This document shows, piece after piece, positions 63,987 through 64,000 of a DNA stretch of 64,000 bases. The translations under genes were made by a program, and so were the position numbers. How positions within the stretch are numbered: the first letter of the stretch is position 1; each line of letters starts with the position of its first letter. The notes below the pieces were generated by a model, which saw nothing but the letters and a program-made list of their open reading frames with translations, ran no database searches and was not told the origin of the DNA. The stretch is from an uncultured Bacteroidales bacterium (GTDB taxonomy: Bacteria; Bacteroidota; Bacteroidia; Bacteroidales; Paludibacteraceae): assembly GCA_903911085.1 (NCBI GenBank), contig CAIWCC010000084.1, forward strand, positions 62,001-126,000, read 5' to 3'.

Positions 63987-64000
63987 ACCTATACAAGTTG

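Overview
The window comes from an AT-rich Bacteroidota chromosome, most likely of the order Bacteroidales (a Paludibacter-like or related fermenter or polysaccharide degrader; genus not proven). Evidence: several genes are preceded by the Bacteroidota promoter pattern (TTG about 16-20 nt before TAnnTTTG) and not by Shine-Dalgarno sites; many secreted proteins carry C-terminal type IX secretion (T9SS) sorting domains; and families typical of the phylum are present (DUF4254, DUF3244, TPR-type membrane regulator, OvoA, GH95, golvesin-like carbohydrate-binding domains).

Layout. (1) 1-16.6 kb, + strand: ruvB, a DUF2007 gene, a truncated DUF1016 gene, then a long envelope-polysaccharide cluster with a flippase, a DUF4254 protein, a GT9 heptosyltransferase-like enzyme, an LPS-kinase-like protein, nine further glycosyltransferases-like or carbohydrate genes including a polysaccharide deacetylase, and an O-antigen-ligase-like membrane protein. 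Two families of glycosyltransferase occur twice in this cluster. (2) 16.6-24.7 kb: housekeeping genes: RNase HI with a viroplasmin domain, tRNA-Arg(CCT), a promoter-terminator unit that looks like a small RNA, recJ, a lipoprotein-GNAT-ovoA operon (ovothiol synthesis), aroK and xerD. (3) 24.9-44.4 kb, - strand: nine secreted carbohydrate-active enzymes (two GH43-like paralogues, a GH43-like/beta-helix giant, two GH95, GH30, a SASA esterase, GH16 and GH2), five of them with T9SS tails. No SusC/SusD pair is inside the window. (4) 44.4-48.5 kb: a TPR membrane regulator divergent from a small secreted DUF3244 protein, embedded in an unusually dense field of palindromic intergenic repeats and a 21-bp phased repeat array. 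(5) 48.5-64 kb, + strand: a beta-sandwich protein, a discoidin/tail-fibre-like secreted protein, a mini T9SS-tail protein, a 2182-residue SpvB/RHS polymorphic-toxin-like protein with a membrane candidate immunity protein, then fragments of toxin tips and immunity-like genes separated by duplicated hairpin elements, and a second, 5'-truncated RHS gene with its own candidate immunity gene.

How it fits together. Region 1 builds lipid-linked surface glycan and attaches it to the LPS core; region 3 degrades a branched, fucose/galactose-containing glycan outside the cell; region 5 looks like a surface-delivered competition system that gains new toxin tips by recombination at repeats. The most unusual items are the repeat-organised RHS cassette region (57-64 kb), the zinc-ribbon-like insertion inside the large RHS protein, the 21-bp phased array, and the candidate small RNA upstream of recJ.
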